This document shows positions 13,459 to 13,639 of a DNA stretch of 13,639 bases, in pieces. Below the pieces are notes generated by a model. It saw only the letters and a list, made by a program, of their open reading frames with translations. It searched no databases and had not been told where the DNA came from. Origin of the DNA: Deltaproteobacteria bacterium (GTDB lineage: Bacteria; Desulfobacterota; Desulfomonilia; UBA1062); contig JAGVNP010000095.1 of NCBI GenBank assembly GCA_020053185.1, positions 1 to 13,639 on the forward strand, read 5' to 3'. The first letter of the stretch is position 1. Each line of letters begins with the position of its first letter. Both the position numbers and the translations under genes were made by a program.

Positions 13459-13639
13459 TGATCCTTAATCCCCTTATTGGTATCTGTAGTTATCACGAAT
13501 GACATCTGGTTTTCTTTTCACTAAAGCATCATATACTGGATCAAAAAACGGCGCAAGGCTTCTAAAACTAGCAATATGCTTACTTAATTTTACCTTGAAA
13601 TTTCAAATTTACCGTTTGACTTTTCAATCTAGCAGCGTA
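13459..13639 (-). other. Gap upstream of the RNase Z-like gene, possible decayed gene end
   Basis: No convincing gene. On the minus strand a 42-codon open stretch at 13602-13474 reads like protein (it contains FRSLAPFFDPVYDALVKRK) and ends in TAA 15 bases before the RNase Z-like ATG. It has no ATG start and is preceded by several stops in its own frame. It could be the tail of a broken gene or chance. An AT-rich palindrome TTGAAATTTCAA lies at about 13592-13603. A 16-codon ATG frame also ends by overlapping the downstream ATG, with no ribosome site. Confidence 0.25.

Overview
The window looks like chromosome from an uncultivated Gram-negative bacterium with moderate GC. It carries a type II secretion (T2SS) pseudopilin operon, a lipoprotein prolyl isomerase and an RNase Z-like hydrolase of a type I associate with Desulfobacterota and Nitrospirota. 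TTG and GTG starts behind good ribosome binding sites are common. Lineage is inferred from gene style only; there is no rRNA or other marker gene here.

Minus strand, about 8876 down to 1: rfbC (dTDP-sugar epimerase), a thiamine pyrophosphokinase, a PpiC-type lipoprotein, then gspF-G-H-I-J-K-L and the first 84 codons of gspM, which runs off the left edge. F, G, H, I, J, K, L and M supply the inner-membrane platform (F, L, M) and the pseudopilus (G to K) of one secretion machine. The ATPase GspE and secretin GspD are not in the window. From gspH onward the genes overlap or abut by a few bases.

The most unusual feature is a set of degenerate tandem arrays with a 7-base unit in the gsp operon. 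Three arrays are translated: they lie between the start codon and the prepilin peptidase site of GspH, GspI and GspJ, and stretch those leaders to about 32, 57 and 55 residues, whereas GspG and GspK have ordinary leaders of 6 and 11. Other heptamer arrays fill the F-G and G-H gaps. The translated heptamers are stop-free in every frame, while the gap heptamers contain stops. A 9-base version lies between rfbC and the thiamine pyrophosphokinase gene.

Plus strand, 9100 to 12099: a 999-residue secreted protein with the full layout of animal GPI-specific phospholipase D (zinc phospholipase domain plus seven FG-GAP blades), followed by calcium-binding repeats and a C-terminal Cys motif, membrane helix and basic tail. 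It has its own promoter candidate in the divergent 223-base gap with rfbC.

Minus strand, 13458 down to 12191: an RNase Z-like metallo-beta-lactamase-fold protein followed by a 76-residue single-span membrane protein of unknown role. The last 181 bases hold no convincing gene. No RNA gene, CRISPR array or insertion sequence was seen, and no gene-free stretch exceeds 300 bases.
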